From the NCBI RefSeq assembly GCF_003063295.1, contig NZ_MUXF01000007.1, positions 1 through 64,000 of the forward strand: a DNA stretch of 64,000 bases, in the 5' to 3' direction. The position numbers and the translations under genes are program-made. Source of the stretch: Arcobacter lacus. Lineage in GTDB: Bacteria; Campylobacterota; Campylobacteria; Campylobacterales; Arcobacteraceae. Shown in pieces: positions 45,894-54,480 of this stretch. The stretch's first letter is position 1. Each line of letters starts with the position of its first letter. Under the pieces are notes generated by a model, which did no database searches, was not told the DNA's origin, and saw nothing but the letters and a program-made list of their open reading frames with translations.

Positions 45894-47894
45894 TTGAAGT
45901 TTATATTTGGATTATTTTTATTAATAAATGTTTTAATTGCTCAACAAGAGAAAGATTTTTATTATAGTTTTATTGATTCAAATGGACAACAAATACCACA
46001 AAAAGTGACTCAAACAATAGTAGATGGATTAAATTATTTGCAGTATATAAGAAGTTTAGCACAAGATGGTAAAACAACAGAAGCCTTCTCAAAAATAAAA
46101 GAATTTAAAGATATAAATAAAACAAAGGTTTTGTATTCAGATATAATGATTTTATATTCTGAATTAGCTTTAAAAAATCAATCAAAAAAGTTATTGTTAG
46201 AAACTTCAAGTGAGTTAGAAAAAGCAATAAATGCATCTTTAATAAATCAGCAAGATTTACTAAAAGCCTATATGATTTTAGTAGATTTGAAACTTGGAAT
46301 AAATAAAATTGAGGATGCAAAATATTTTTCTAAAATAATCATAGATAATTTTGATGATGAACTCACAAAAACTTATGGAAAAATATCTCTCTCGAAAGTT
46401 TATAAGTATCAAAAAGATTATGATAAAGCTACAAAAACTCTTTTTGAAATATTATCTTCAACAAAAGATAAGCAAGTTGCAACAGTAGTTGGAAATGAAT
46501 TATTTGATATTTATTTGTTACAAAATAAAACAGAAGAAGCTAAAGAATTAATGACTCAAATTCTTAAAACAAATATGGCTTTTTATATCAATGATGTTTA
46601 TTTAGCAAATAAAAAAATTGATATATTTGCAAAGCTTGGTATGATAGAACAGTCAATAGAACTTTTACAAGGAATTATTGCAAACTCGAAAAAAGATGAT
46701 GCAATTGAAGACGCAAAATATAAATTAGCAAATATATATATGCAATTATACGATAAAACAGATGTTTATTTAGATAAAGCCAAAGTTTTATATAAAGATA
46801 TTTTAGATAATTATCCAAAAGGAAATCATATATCAGATGCACAAATGTATTTGGATGAAATTCTGATGAGACAGAATATTTTAATTCCAAATAATGTTGC
46901 CGAAAAATATACAAATATTGAAGATATGCAACAAAAAGCTTTACTTCAAGAATTGATAAACAATGCTAGAGATAAAAAGTATGAAGAAGTTTTAAAAGTT
47001 GAAAAAGTTTATAAAGAAATACCAAGTTCTATTTTTAAAAGATTTGGTTACGATAATGTTTATGAAATATTAGATAATGTTTATATTGGACTTATAAGAG
47101 ATTATTTATCTAAAGAAGAATGTAGTGAGCTAAATAAAATTTTAAAAAATATTAAATTCTCAATTTGGCAAAAATTAGTTGATGATGAATTTATTAGAAG
47201 TGGTTTAATTCATTGTGTTGTTGAGGTTCCTTCCGAAGAATCATATACTCAAATTAAAAATATTTTTAGTGATACAAAAGATGCAAATATATATTTAGTT
47301 CTTGAAACTATGGCTTATTCACTAAATTTTACTGATGATGCTTTGTATTTTTCATCAAAAATTGAAGCTATAAATGATAAAAAAGTTCTAGAGAAAGAAT
47401 TTCTATACAAATATCAAGTAATTAAAGCAAAAAATGATTTTAACAAATTAGATAGATTTTTAAAATCTGTATCTGAAAATGAAGAGTATATTTCACAAAA
47501 TGAAAATAACCCTATTATTATAGACTTTTATCATGATTATTATGGTTATTTATTAAGAACTAATATTGAAAAAGCAAATGAAGTATTAAAAAAACTTTAT
47601 GATAAACAAAATGAATTTAAAGCTTTTGTTTATTCTCCTTTAGTTGAAAGTGATTTGTCAAAAATTGCAAAAAAAGAGAATAAAATACAAGAAGCGCTTA
47701 ATTATTTATTGCAAGCATTAGAGCATTCAAAAAGAATAAAACCAGATGAATTAGCAAGAATCTATTATGAAATATTATCTTTATATGATAATTTAGGTGA
47801 TAGTAAAAATAGTAGCGAATACCTTCAAAAGTGTAAAGATTTAAAAAATGTATCTGAAGGTAATTTATATAAAAAAATGTGTGATACGAAATGA
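45894..47894 (+). CDS. Exported helical-repeat protein, PflA-like
   Basis: A 666-residue protein with a signal peptide (FIFGLFLLINVLIA, cleavage before QQEKD) and an almost fully helical body of tandem TPR-like pairs, such as DKATKTLFEILSSTKDKQVA and EDAKYKLANIYMQLYDKTDV, to the end NLYKKMCDTK. I think it is the counterpart of PflA, the paralysed-flagellum protein that forms part of the periplasmic motor disks in Campylobacter; this is from memory of the family and its position between flhB and fliI. The start is TTG. It overlaps fliI by 4 bases. Confidence 0.65.
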   Translation: MKFIFGLFLLINVLIAQQEKDFYYSFIDSNGQQIPQKVTQTIVDGLNYLQYIRSLAQDGKTTEAFSKIKEFKDINKTKVLYSDIMILYSELALKNQSKKLLLETSSELEKAINASLINQQDLLKAYMILVDLKLGINKIEDAKYFSKIIIDNFDDELTKTYGKISLSKVYKYQKDYDKATKTLFEILSSTKDKQVATVVGNELFDIYLLQNKTEEAKELMTQILKTNMAFYINDVYLANKKIDIFAKLGMIEQSIELLQGIIANSKKDDAIEDAKYKLANIYMQLYDKTDVYLDKAKVLYKDILDNYPKGNHISDAQMYLDEILMRQNILIPNNVAEKYTNIEDMQQKALLQELINNARDKKYEEVLKVEKVYKEIPSSIFKRFGYDNVYEILDNVYIGLIRDYLSKEECSELNKILKNIKFSIWQKLVDDEFIRSGLIHCVVEVPSEESYTQIKNIFSDTKDANIYLVLETMAYSLNFTDDALYFSSKIEAINDKKVLEKEFLYKYQVIKAKNDFNKLDRFLKSVSENEEYISQNENNPIIIDFYHDYYGYLLRTNIEKANEVLKKLYDKQNEFKAFVYSPLVESDLSKIAKKENKIQEALNYLLQALEHSKRIKPDELARIYYEILSLYDNLGDSKNSSEYLQKCKDLKNVSEGNLYKKMCDTK

Positions 47895-49198
47895 TAAATA
47901 TAGAAGAATTACTAAGTAAAATTGATTCGGCAACTTTGCCTATTGCTTTTGGTCGAATTACAAATATTTCAGCGATTACATTAACTGCAGTAGGTCTTGA
48001 AGTCGCTGTTGGAGATATTGTAAGAATAGAATCTGAACAAAGGCTTTATTCAGTTTTAGGAATGGTTTCAACTATAAATGATAACTCTTTTGTGATTGTA
48101 CCTTTTTCTTTTATAGAAGGCTTTAGAATTAATGATAAAGTATTTTTACAAAGAGATGGTTTGACTGTAAAATGTGGAAATGGACTTTTAGGAAGAGTTG
48201 TAAATGCTTTAGGTGAACCAATTGATAATAAAGGTAAGATAAGAGATTTAGATGAAAATTCAGCTATTAATAAAATCTCTATGTCTCCACTAGAAAGAGG
48301 GATAATTGATCAAAAATTTTCAACAGGTGTTAAAGCAATAGATTCAATGTTGACTTGTGGAAAAGGACAAAAAGTTGGTATTTTTGCTGGTTCTGGAGTT
48401 GGAAAATCAACTTTGATGGGTATGATAGTAAAAGGTTGTGAGGCTCAAGTAAAAGTTGTAGCATTAGTTGGAGAAAGGGGAAGAGAAATTCCTGAATTTA
48501 TTCATTATAACTTAAATGATGATTTGGAAAATACAGTAATTGTTGCTGCAACTTCAGATGAATCAGCATTAATGAGGAAATATGGTGCATTTACAGCTAT
48601 GAGTATCGCTGAATATTTTAGAGATAAAGGTCTTGATGTTCTCCTTATGATGGATAGTGTAACAAGGTTTGCAATGGCTCAAAGAGAAATTGGATTAAGC
48701 ACAGGAGAACCACCTGTAAGTAGAGGGTATCCACCTTCTGTTTTTGCACTTTTACCACAATTAATGGAAAGAGCGGGAAATAATCAAAAAGGTTCGATTA
48801 CTGCTTTTTTTACTGTTTTAGTAGATGGTGATGATATGAATGATCCAATTGCAGATCAAAGTAGGTCAATTCTTGATGGACATATTGTTTTAACAAGAGA
48901 GTTAACTGAACAAGGATTTTATCCCCCAATTAATCTTTTAAAATCTGCTTCAAGGGTAATGGATAAAGTTGTTACAAAAGAGCATTATAATGATTTTTTA
49001 AAGTTAAAAAGAGTATTATCACTAATAAAAGAGAATGAAGTTTTAGTTAGAGTTGGTGCATACAAGAAAGGTATGGACCCAGAACTTGATAATGCAATGG
49101 CAAGAAAAGAGAGAATACGAGAGTTTTTAACTCAAAGTACACAAGAAAATGTCTCTTTTGATGAAATCATTGCAAATTTTAGAAAGGTTTTACAATGA
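47891..49198 (+). CDS. fliI: Flagellum-specific ATPase FliI
   Basis: A 435-residue ATPase of the F1-beta-like type. The P-loop is AGSGVGKST (166-174). VGERGREIPEFI, LLMMDSVTRFAMAQREIGLS and PPVSRGYPPSVFALLPQLME are FliI signatures. It unfolds and feeds export substrates together with FliH. It overlaps the PflA-like gene and flgL by 4 bases each (ATGA). No fliJ is seen nearby. Confidence 0.96.
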   Translation: MINIEELLSKIDSATLPIAFGRITNISAITLTAVGLEVAVGDIVRIESEQRLYSVLGMVSTINDNSFVIVPFSFIEGFRINDKVFLQRDGLTVKCGNGLLGRVVNALGEPIDNKGKIRDLDENSAINKISMSPLERGIIDQKFSTGVKAIDSMLTCGKGQKVGIFAGSGVGKSTLMGMIVKGCEAQVKVVALVGERGREIPEFIHYNLNDDLENTVIVAATSDESALMRKYGAFTAMSIAEYFRDKGLDVLLMMDSVTRFAMAQREIGLSTGEPPVSRGYPPSVFALLPQLMERAGNNQKGSITAFFTVLVDGDDMNDPIADQSRSILDGHIVLTRELTEQGFYPPINLLKSASRVMDKVVTKEHYNDFLKLKRVLSLIKENEVLVRVGAYKKGMDPELDNAMARKERIREFLTQSTQENVSFDEIIANFRKVLQ

Positions 49199-50325
49199 TT
49201 GCACAAGTTAATTCATCAATATATAGATTAAATAATATGAATGATGCGCAAGATAAATTAAATTCTCAAATGAATGGAGAAAAACTTCAATATGGAAGTG
49301 ATGACTCTATGCTTTTTGGAAGGCTTGCTCTTATAAATGATAAGATATTGACTCAGACAGGTATAAAAGAACAAATTGAAAGAACAAATGTTTTAAATAC
49401 AAATGCAGATTCTGCTATATCTAGTGTAAAACTTAAATTGGATTCAATAAAAGAAGAGCTTATTAAAGCAAATACATCAACGACAAGTATTGAAGGATTA
49501 GAAGCAATCGCACAAAATCTTTCTGGGTATAAGCAAAATCTTTTAGATTTGGCAAATACACAAGTCGAAGGGCAATATGTATTTTCAGGTTCAGACTCTT
49601 CAGTGAAAGCATTTACAATGGATGCTAATGGAAAAGTAACATATAATGGGAATGATAGCTTAAGAAAAATTGCAGTTGATGAAGGTTCTTATAGAGAATC
49701 TGGAGTTAACGGGCTTGAACTTTTTTATTACACAGCTGATACAGCAGCAAAAGGTGAAACTTTAAATTTTGAAGAAGGTGATAGAATACTTGATCAAGAT
49801 GGAAATGAATGGACATTAGATACAGCAACGAATACTTTATCTAAAAAAAATTGGGATGGTTCTTTCGATACATTATCTGTTACTCCTCCAACTGCTCCAG
49901 CTACTGAATATAGTGTAACTATGCCCATGACAGATGGCACAAAGTTTGAAGCAAAAAGAAGTATTTTTGATTTACTAGATCAAGCAGTAAATAGCTTAAA
50001 AGGTTTAGATAGTAGTGGAAATCCTACTCTAACTTATGATGAAAGACGTGCAGGAGTTTCAGCAGCACAAGATGAAGTAGATAAAGCTATTGATAATGTG
50101 AGCATCGCACATGCAAATTTAGGTGGAAGAAACAAAACATTCAATAATTCATTGGATATAATTACTTCAAAAATTACTCAATATGATAAGACATATACAG
50201 AAATAGGATCTTCTGACTTAACTGAAGTTGGAATTAAACTTAAAAGTTTAGAATTAATGTTCTCAGCTTTATATTCAACAATTAGCCAAACAAATCAGTT
50301 GTCGTTAGTTAATTATATGAGATAA
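49195..50325 (+). CDS. flgL: Hook-filament junction protein FlgL
   Basis: A 376-residue flagellin-like protein. The N-terminus (YRLNNMNDAQDKLNSQMNGE, DSMLFGRLALINDKILTQT), LANTQVEGQYVFSGSDSSVK and the C-terminal LKSLELMFSALYSTISQTNQ fit FlgL (HAP3). The middle (about 195-260) is a beta-rich insert. It is about half as long as FlgL of C. jejuni and nearer the size in other phyla. Its partner flgK is not in the window. It overlaps fliI by 4 bases. Confidence 0.85.
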   Translation: MIAQVNSSIYRLNNMNDAQDKLNSQMNGEKLQYGSDDSMLFGRLALINDKILTQTGIKEQIERTNVLNTNADSAISSVKLKLDSIKEELIKANTSTTSIEGLEAIAQNLSGYKQNLLDLANTQVEGQYVFSGSDSSVKAFTMDANGKVTYNGNDSLRKIAVDEGSYRESGVNGLELFYYTADTAAKGETLNFEEGDRILDQDGNEWTLDTATNTLSKKNWDGSFDTLSVTPPTAPATEYSVTMPMTDGTKFEAKRSIFDLLDQAVNSLKGLDSSGNPTLTYDERRAGVSAAQDEVDKAIDNVSIAHANLGGRNKTFNNSLDIITSKITQYDKTYTEIGSSDLTEVGIKLKSLELMFSALYSTISQTNQLSLVNYMR

Positions 50326-50351
50326 TTGACTAATCTAACTAAAATGACTTT

Positions 50352-52463
50352 ATGAAATTTGATTTAAAAAAGATATTCACAAGAGATTTAATCGCAGTAG
50401 CATTGTTTCTTTCAATGCTTGCGATTATAATAGTTCCTTTAAATAAAGAAGCACTTGACTTTTTTATATCAGTATCTTTGGCTATATCTTTTCTTATTCT
50501 ATTAATATCTTTATATATTCAAAAGCCAGCTGATTTAACAACTTTTCCTACACTTATTTTGATTTTAGTTGTATTTAGGCTTGCTTTAAGTATTGCAACA
50601 ACAAGATCCATTTTAGGAGAAGGACATAATGGTCCTGATGCTGTAAGTTCAATTATTACTGCATTTGGGCAATTTGTTGTTGGTGGAAATATGGTTATAG
50701 GTGTAATCATATTTATCATATTAGTTTTAATAAATTTTATGGTTGTTACAAAAGGTGCAACAAGAGTTGCAGAAGTTACTGCGAGATTTACACTTGATTC
50801 TATGCCAGGTAAACAAATGGCAATTGATGCAGATTTAAATGCTGGATTTATAGATGATAAGCAAGCGCAAGAGCGAAGAAGAGCATTAATTTCTGAAGCA
50901 AATTTTTATGGAGCTATGGATGGATCTTCAAAGTTTGTTAAAGGTGATGCTATTGCAAGTATCATTATTACTTTAGTAAACTTAGTTGGAGGAATTTTAG
51001 TTGGTCTTTTTCAACATGATTTATCTGTTGCACAAGCAGGAGAAACGTATACAATTTTGACAATCGGAGATGGATTAGTTAGTCAAATTCCTGCACTATT
51101 ATTGTCAACTGCAACAGCTATTATTATTACTCGATCAAATACAGATGAAGAGAAATTTGCAACACAAACAGTTAATCAACTTATTAAAGACAGTAAATCT
51201 TTAATTTTAGTTGGTATTGGTTTAATGCTTTTTGCATTAGTTCCTGGTTTCCCAACATTTATTTTAATGGTAATGGGTATTTTAATGTCTGGATTAGGAT
51301 ATATTATTATTATGATTGATAGAGGTGATGATAATATTGTAACAAGAGTTTTAAAAACACCAGAAGTCAAAAAAGTTGATAAGCCAGCAGATTTAAAAGA
51401 AAAAAGAAGAACCGCTTCTGTTGCTGATGAAACCCAAACTATTGAAACAATTATGAAATTAGAAGTTCTAGAATTAAAATTAGGAATTAGACTTTTACAG
51501 TTAGTTCAAGGAAACTCTGAACTTCTAGATAAAATTAAAGCAATAAGAAAAACGATAGCTAGTGAATTAGGTTTTGTAATACCACAAATTAGAATTTCAG
51601 ATGATACACATTTATCACCAAATGAGTATCAACTTTACCTTAAAAGAATACCTTTAGTAAAAGGAAAGATTGAAGTAGATAAATTTCTTGCTATGGGTGG
51701 AATAGGAAATGAAAAATTACAAGGGCTTCATGTAAAAGAACCAGTATTTAATCTTGATGCAACATGGATAACAGGAGACTTAAGAGAAGAAGCTTTGATG
51801 AAAGGTTTTACTGTTGTTGATGCTCCAACTATTATTTCTACTCATATTTCTGAAATTATTAAAAGACATGCAGAAGATATTATAACAAGACAAGATATTG
51901 TTGATATTGTTGAAAGATTGAAAAAAGATTTCCCTATAGTAATAGAAGAAGCTATGAAAGTTACTTCTTATGGAGTACTGTTAAAAGTTTGTAAAGATTT
52001 ACTACATGAAAAAATACCAATTATTGATATGCTAACAATTATTGAAGCAATAGCAGATATTGCTGAATTTACAAAAGCACCAGAAATTTTATTAGAACAT
52101 GTTAGAGCAAAACTATATAGATTAATTACTCAAAAATTCAAAGATACTGATGGTATTTTACACATTGTAACTATAAAACCTGATGTTGAGCAACAATTTA
52201 TTGGGAAATTACAAGAGCATCATGGAATTTCTCAACTGATGTTATCTATTGCAGAAATAAACAATCTTGTAACTAAAACAAAACAACTTCTTGATGATGT
52301 AGAACTCAAAGGTTTTTCTAAAGTTTGTATGGTTGTTGATCCTGTTTTAAGAAAAAGAATATCAGAAATTTATGAAAAATTTGGACTTCAAATTGCTGTC
52401 TTATCTCATGCTGAATTAGATTCAAAAGCAAATTTTGCTATTGAAGGTACTTTAGAGTTCTAA
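50352..52463 (+). CDS. flhA: Flagellar export gate protein FlhA
   Basis: A 703-residue FlhA. The N-terminal half has about eight membrane segments with the FHIPEP-family motif ATTRSILGEGHNGPDAVSSI and RVAEVTARFTLDSMPGKQMA. The cytoplasmic half (about 350-703) forms the nonameric export platform. The length is typical. Unlike its neighbours it has no recognisable ribosome-binding site; a three-codon frame starting at 50344 overlaps its ATG. It closes the flagellar block. Confidence 0.95.
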   Translation: MKFDLKKIFTRDLIAVALFLSMLAIIIVPLNKEALDFFISVSLAISFLILLISLYIQKPADLTTFPTLILILVVFRLALSIATTRSILGEGHNGPDAVSSIITAFGQFVVGGNMVIGVIIFIILVLINFMVVTKGATRVAEVTARFTLDSMPGKQMAIDADLNAGFIDDKQAQERRRALISEANFYGAMDGSSKFVKGDAIASIIITLVNLVGGILVGLFQHDLSVAQAGETYTILTIGDGLVSQIPALLLSTATAIIITRSNTDEEKFATQTVNQLIKDSKSLILVGIGLMLFALVPGFPTFILMVMGILMSGLGYIIIMIDRGDDNIVTRVLKTPEVKKVDKPADLKEKRRTASVADETQTIETIMKLEVLELKLGIRLLQLVQGNSELLDKIKAIRKTIASELGFVIPQIRISDDTHLSPNEYQLYLKRIPLVKGKIEVDKFLAMGGIGNEKLQGLHVKEPVFNLDATWITGDLREEALMKGFTVVDAPTIISTHISEIIKRHAEDIITRQDIVDIVERLKKDFPIVIEEAMKVTSYGVLLKVCKDLLHEKIPIIDMLTIIEAIADIAEFTKAPEILLEHVRAKLYRLITQKFKDTDGILHIVTIKPDVEQQFIGKLQEHHGISQLMLSIAEINNLVTKTKQLLDDVELKGFSKVCMVVDPVLRKRISEIYEKFGLQIAVLSHAELDSKANFAIEGTLEF

Positions 52464-52496
52464 AACTCGCTGCTTTTTTATATTTAAGGAAATTAT

Positions 52497-53681
52497 TTGA
52501 AACAATATATTTTATTTTTAAAAGAGAATAAAATTATTAGAGATTTATCTTTAGTAAATTTTATTTCATCTTTTGGTGCCTGGTTTTCTACTGTTGCAAT
52601 ATATACAATGGTTGTAGAATTTGGTTCTACAGAACTTGCAATTTCTGTTGTTACCGCAATGCACTTTATTCCTGCAATTATAATTGCACCATTGAGTGGA
52701 GCAATTATTGATAGAGTTAGAATTAAACCTTTGATGATATCTTTACTTTTTGTAGAATTGCTTATGACAATTATGTTTTTAACAATAAATGATTTGAGTC
52801 ATTTATGGATTTTATTAATTTTTATTTTTATTAGAATGAGTGCAGCTTCAATGTATTTTTCAACAGAGATGTCACTTTTAGCTAAACTTTTAGATGGTAA
52901 AAATCTTCAAACTGCAAATGAGATAAATTCTATAATTTGGTCATTTACTTATGCTGTTGGTATGGCAACAAGTGGATTTATAGTAAATTTATATGGTGTA
53001 AAAACCGCAATTATGGTTGATGTATTTATATTTGTTTTAGCAATTATTGTATTTTTACAAATTAAACTTAATATAGAACATAAAAAAGTTACTGAAAAAA
53101 TTTTTGAATTAATGAAAGATGGTTTTTTATATATCAAAAATAATAAGGTTATTTTGCACTTGATATTTTTACACGCAAGTGTTGGATTAACTTCTTATGA
53201 TGCTTTGATTACAATTTTGGCAAAAAATCAATATAAAGAGTTGATAGCTGTTCCTTTAGCTATTGGTCTTTCAAATGCTATAAGAGCAGTAGCATTGATG
53301 ATTGGTCCACTTTTTTTAAATAAAATTATAAATAAAGAGAATCTTCATTATTTATTAGTTTTTCAAGGAGTAACTATAATTCTTTGGGCTTTAACACAAG
53401 ATAATTTTTATTTATCTTTAGTTTCTTTATTTTTTGTAGGATTAAGTACAGCGTTCTTGTGGTCATATACATATTCTCTTTTACAAAATAGTTGTGATAA
53501 TAAATATATTGGAAGAGTAATATCGTATAATGATATGTTTTTTATGTTATCAAATGTTTGTACAACTATGTTTATTGGTTTTATGGCACATATTACAACA
53601 ACGCAAGTTATTACGGTTTGTTTAGGAGTAGCATTTTTATTATTTGCTTATTACTATACAAAAATTTTAAAACTGATTTAA
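52497..53681 (+). CDS. MFS transporter, EntS-like (MFS_3 type)
   Basis: A 394-residue protein with about 12 membrane segments. SLVNFISSFGAWFSTVAIYTMV, AIIIAPLSGAIIDRVRIKP and FLWSYTYSLLQNSCDNKYIGR place it in the MFS_3 group that includes the enterobactin exporter EntS and macrolide exporters. The start is TTG with AAGGA upstream. It follows flhA by 33 bases, but its content is unrelated to flagella. The substrate is unknown. Confidence 0.82.
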   Translation: MKQYILFLKENKIIRDLSLVNFISSFGAWFSTVAIYTMVVEFGSTELAISVVTAMHFIPAIIIAPLSGAIIDRVRIKPLMISLLFVELLMTIMFLTINDLSHLWILLIFIFIRMSAASMYFSTEMSLLAKLLDGKNLQTANEINSIIWSFTYAVGMATSGFIVNLYGVKTAIMVDVFIFVLAIIVFLQIKLNIEHKKVTEKIFELMKDGFLYIKNNKVILHLIFLHASVGLTSYDALITILAKNQYKELIAVPLAIGLSNAIRAVALMIGPLFLNKIINKENLHYLLVFQGVTIILWALTQDNFYLSLVSLFFVGLSTAFLWSYTYSLLQNSCDNKYIGRVISYNDMFFMLSNVCTTMFIGFMAHITTTQVITVCLGVAFLLFAYYYTKILKLI

Positions 53682-53682
53682 G

Positions 53683-53707
53683 AAAGGCTTTTTTCTAAAA
53701 GCCCTTT
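53683..53707 (+). terminator. Hairpin after the MFS gene
   Basis: A 10-bp stem with one bulged C (53683-53692 with 53697-53707; AAAGGCTTTT/AAAAGCCCTTT) beginning 2 bases after the stop codon, with a 4-base loop. The following sequence is only moderately T-rich, so termination may be partial. Confidence 0.5.
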
Positions 53708-53774
53708 AGAGTTTTGCTACTTTTAGAAATTTTTTATAAGTTTCGTTAAAAAGTAGTTATTAAATGATAGGTTT

Positions 53775-53801
53775 CCTTTTAAATGGAAACCATTTAAAAG
53801 G
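53775..53801 (+). promoter_or_regulatory. Perfect inverted repeat covering the ribosome-binding site of the flavin reductase gene
   Basis: CCTTTTAAATGG (53775-53786) and CCATTTAAAAGG (53790-53801) are perfect complements with an AAA loop. The second arm contains the AAAAGG of the ribosome-binding site that serves the ATG at 53809. In RNA the hairpin would hide it; in DNA it is a 27-bp dyad suitable for a dimeric repressor. A nested 7-bp repeat, GGTTTCC/GGAAACC, is at 53770-53791. Confidence 0.65.
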
Positions 53802-53808
53802 AGAGAAA

Positions 53809-54372
53809 ATGATTTTAGATTATAAAGATGTAAATGATTTAAATAGATACAAAATAATGTCTGGAAGTATAGTTCCACGACCAATAGCATGGATAGTAAC
53901 AGAAGATAATGGAGTTTTAAATGCTGCACCATTTTCTTATTTTATTCCAATTTCTACAAATCCAGCTCTTGTAATTGTTGCTATTGGAAGAAAAGAGAAT
54001 GAAAGTCCAAAAGATACTTTAGCAAACATATTAAAAACAAAAAAAGCAACAATTTGTTTCCCAAATAAAGACAATGTAGATCAAGTTCAAAAATGTGCTA
54101 CTCAATTACCAAAAGATGAGAGTGAAATAGAAAAATATGAAATAGAAGTAAAAAAAGAATTAGAAGATTATCCTCCTATGATTTGTTCTACTCAAACTGC
54201 ACTTTTTTGTGAGTATTATGATACTTATAAAGTTGAAGGGGATACAACTCCTGTTATTTTAAAGATAAATTATCAATATATTGAAGATGGACGAATAAAT
54301 GAAAGAAATCATACAAATATAGATAGTATCGGTCGAGTAGGAGTTACTTTTAAAGCTATGGTTGATTTATAA
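53809..54372 (+). CDS. Flavin reductase-like domain protein
   Basis: A 187-residue protein of the flavin reductase-like (FMN-binding split-barrel) family. SGSIVPRPIAWIVTEDNGVL, NAAPFSYFIPISTNPALVIV and KDTLANILKTKKATICF are typical. Such proteins bind FMN and supply reduced flavin or act as oxidoreductases. The frame is open upstream to 53764, but the ATG at 53809 has AAAAGGAGAG before it and begins the family's normal N-terminus. It lies upstream of the arsenic operon with a terminator between them, so a link to arsenic is not shown. Confidence 0.83.
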   Translation: MILDYKDVNDLNRYKIMSGSIVPRPIAWIVTEDNGVLNAAPFSYFIPISTNPALVIVAIGRKENESPKDTLANILKTKKATICFPNKDNVDQVQKCATQLPKDESEIEKYEIEVKKELEDYPPMICSTQTALFCEYYDTYKVEGDTTPVILKINYQYIEDGRINERNHTNIDSIGRVGVTFKAMVDL

Positions 54373-54375
54373 TAA

Positions 54376-54402
54376 AAAAATCTCTCTTATTGGGAGATTT
54401 TT
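54376..54402 (+). terminator. Terminator of the flavin reductase gene
   Basis: A 9-bp perfect stem (AAAAATCTC at 54376-54384 with GAGATTTTT at 54394-54402) and a 9-base loop, starting 4 bases after the stop codon. The T-rich 3' arm serves as the tail. It directly abuts the ars palindrome. Confidence 0.72.
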
Positions 54403-54442
54403 AGACATTTATATATCAAGATATCTTGATATATAAATGTCT
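54403..54442 (+). promoter_or_regulatory. 40-bp perfect palindrome, probable ArsR operator
   Basis: The left half 54403-54422 and right half 54423-54442 are exact reverse complements with no spacer; the centre reads ATCAAGATATCTTGAT. It lies 38 bases before arsC and covers the -35 of the predicted promoter. Small ArsR repressors bind such AT-rich dyads, and an arsR gene is in the same operon, so autoregulation is the obvious reading. Confidence 0.75.
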
Positions 54443-54454
54443 TTGTGATAAAAT
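54426..54454 (+). promoter_or_regulatory. ars operon promoter
   Basis: -35 TTGATA (54426-54431), a 17-bp spacer and an extended -10 TGATAAAAT (54446-54454). The -35 lies inside the 40-bp palindrome, so a bound repressor would exclude RNA polymerase. Expected start near 54461, giving a 20-nt leader with AAAAGGAC before arsC. Confidence 0.65.
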
Positions 54455-54480
54455 TTCCAAAACTTTATAAAAGGACAAAT

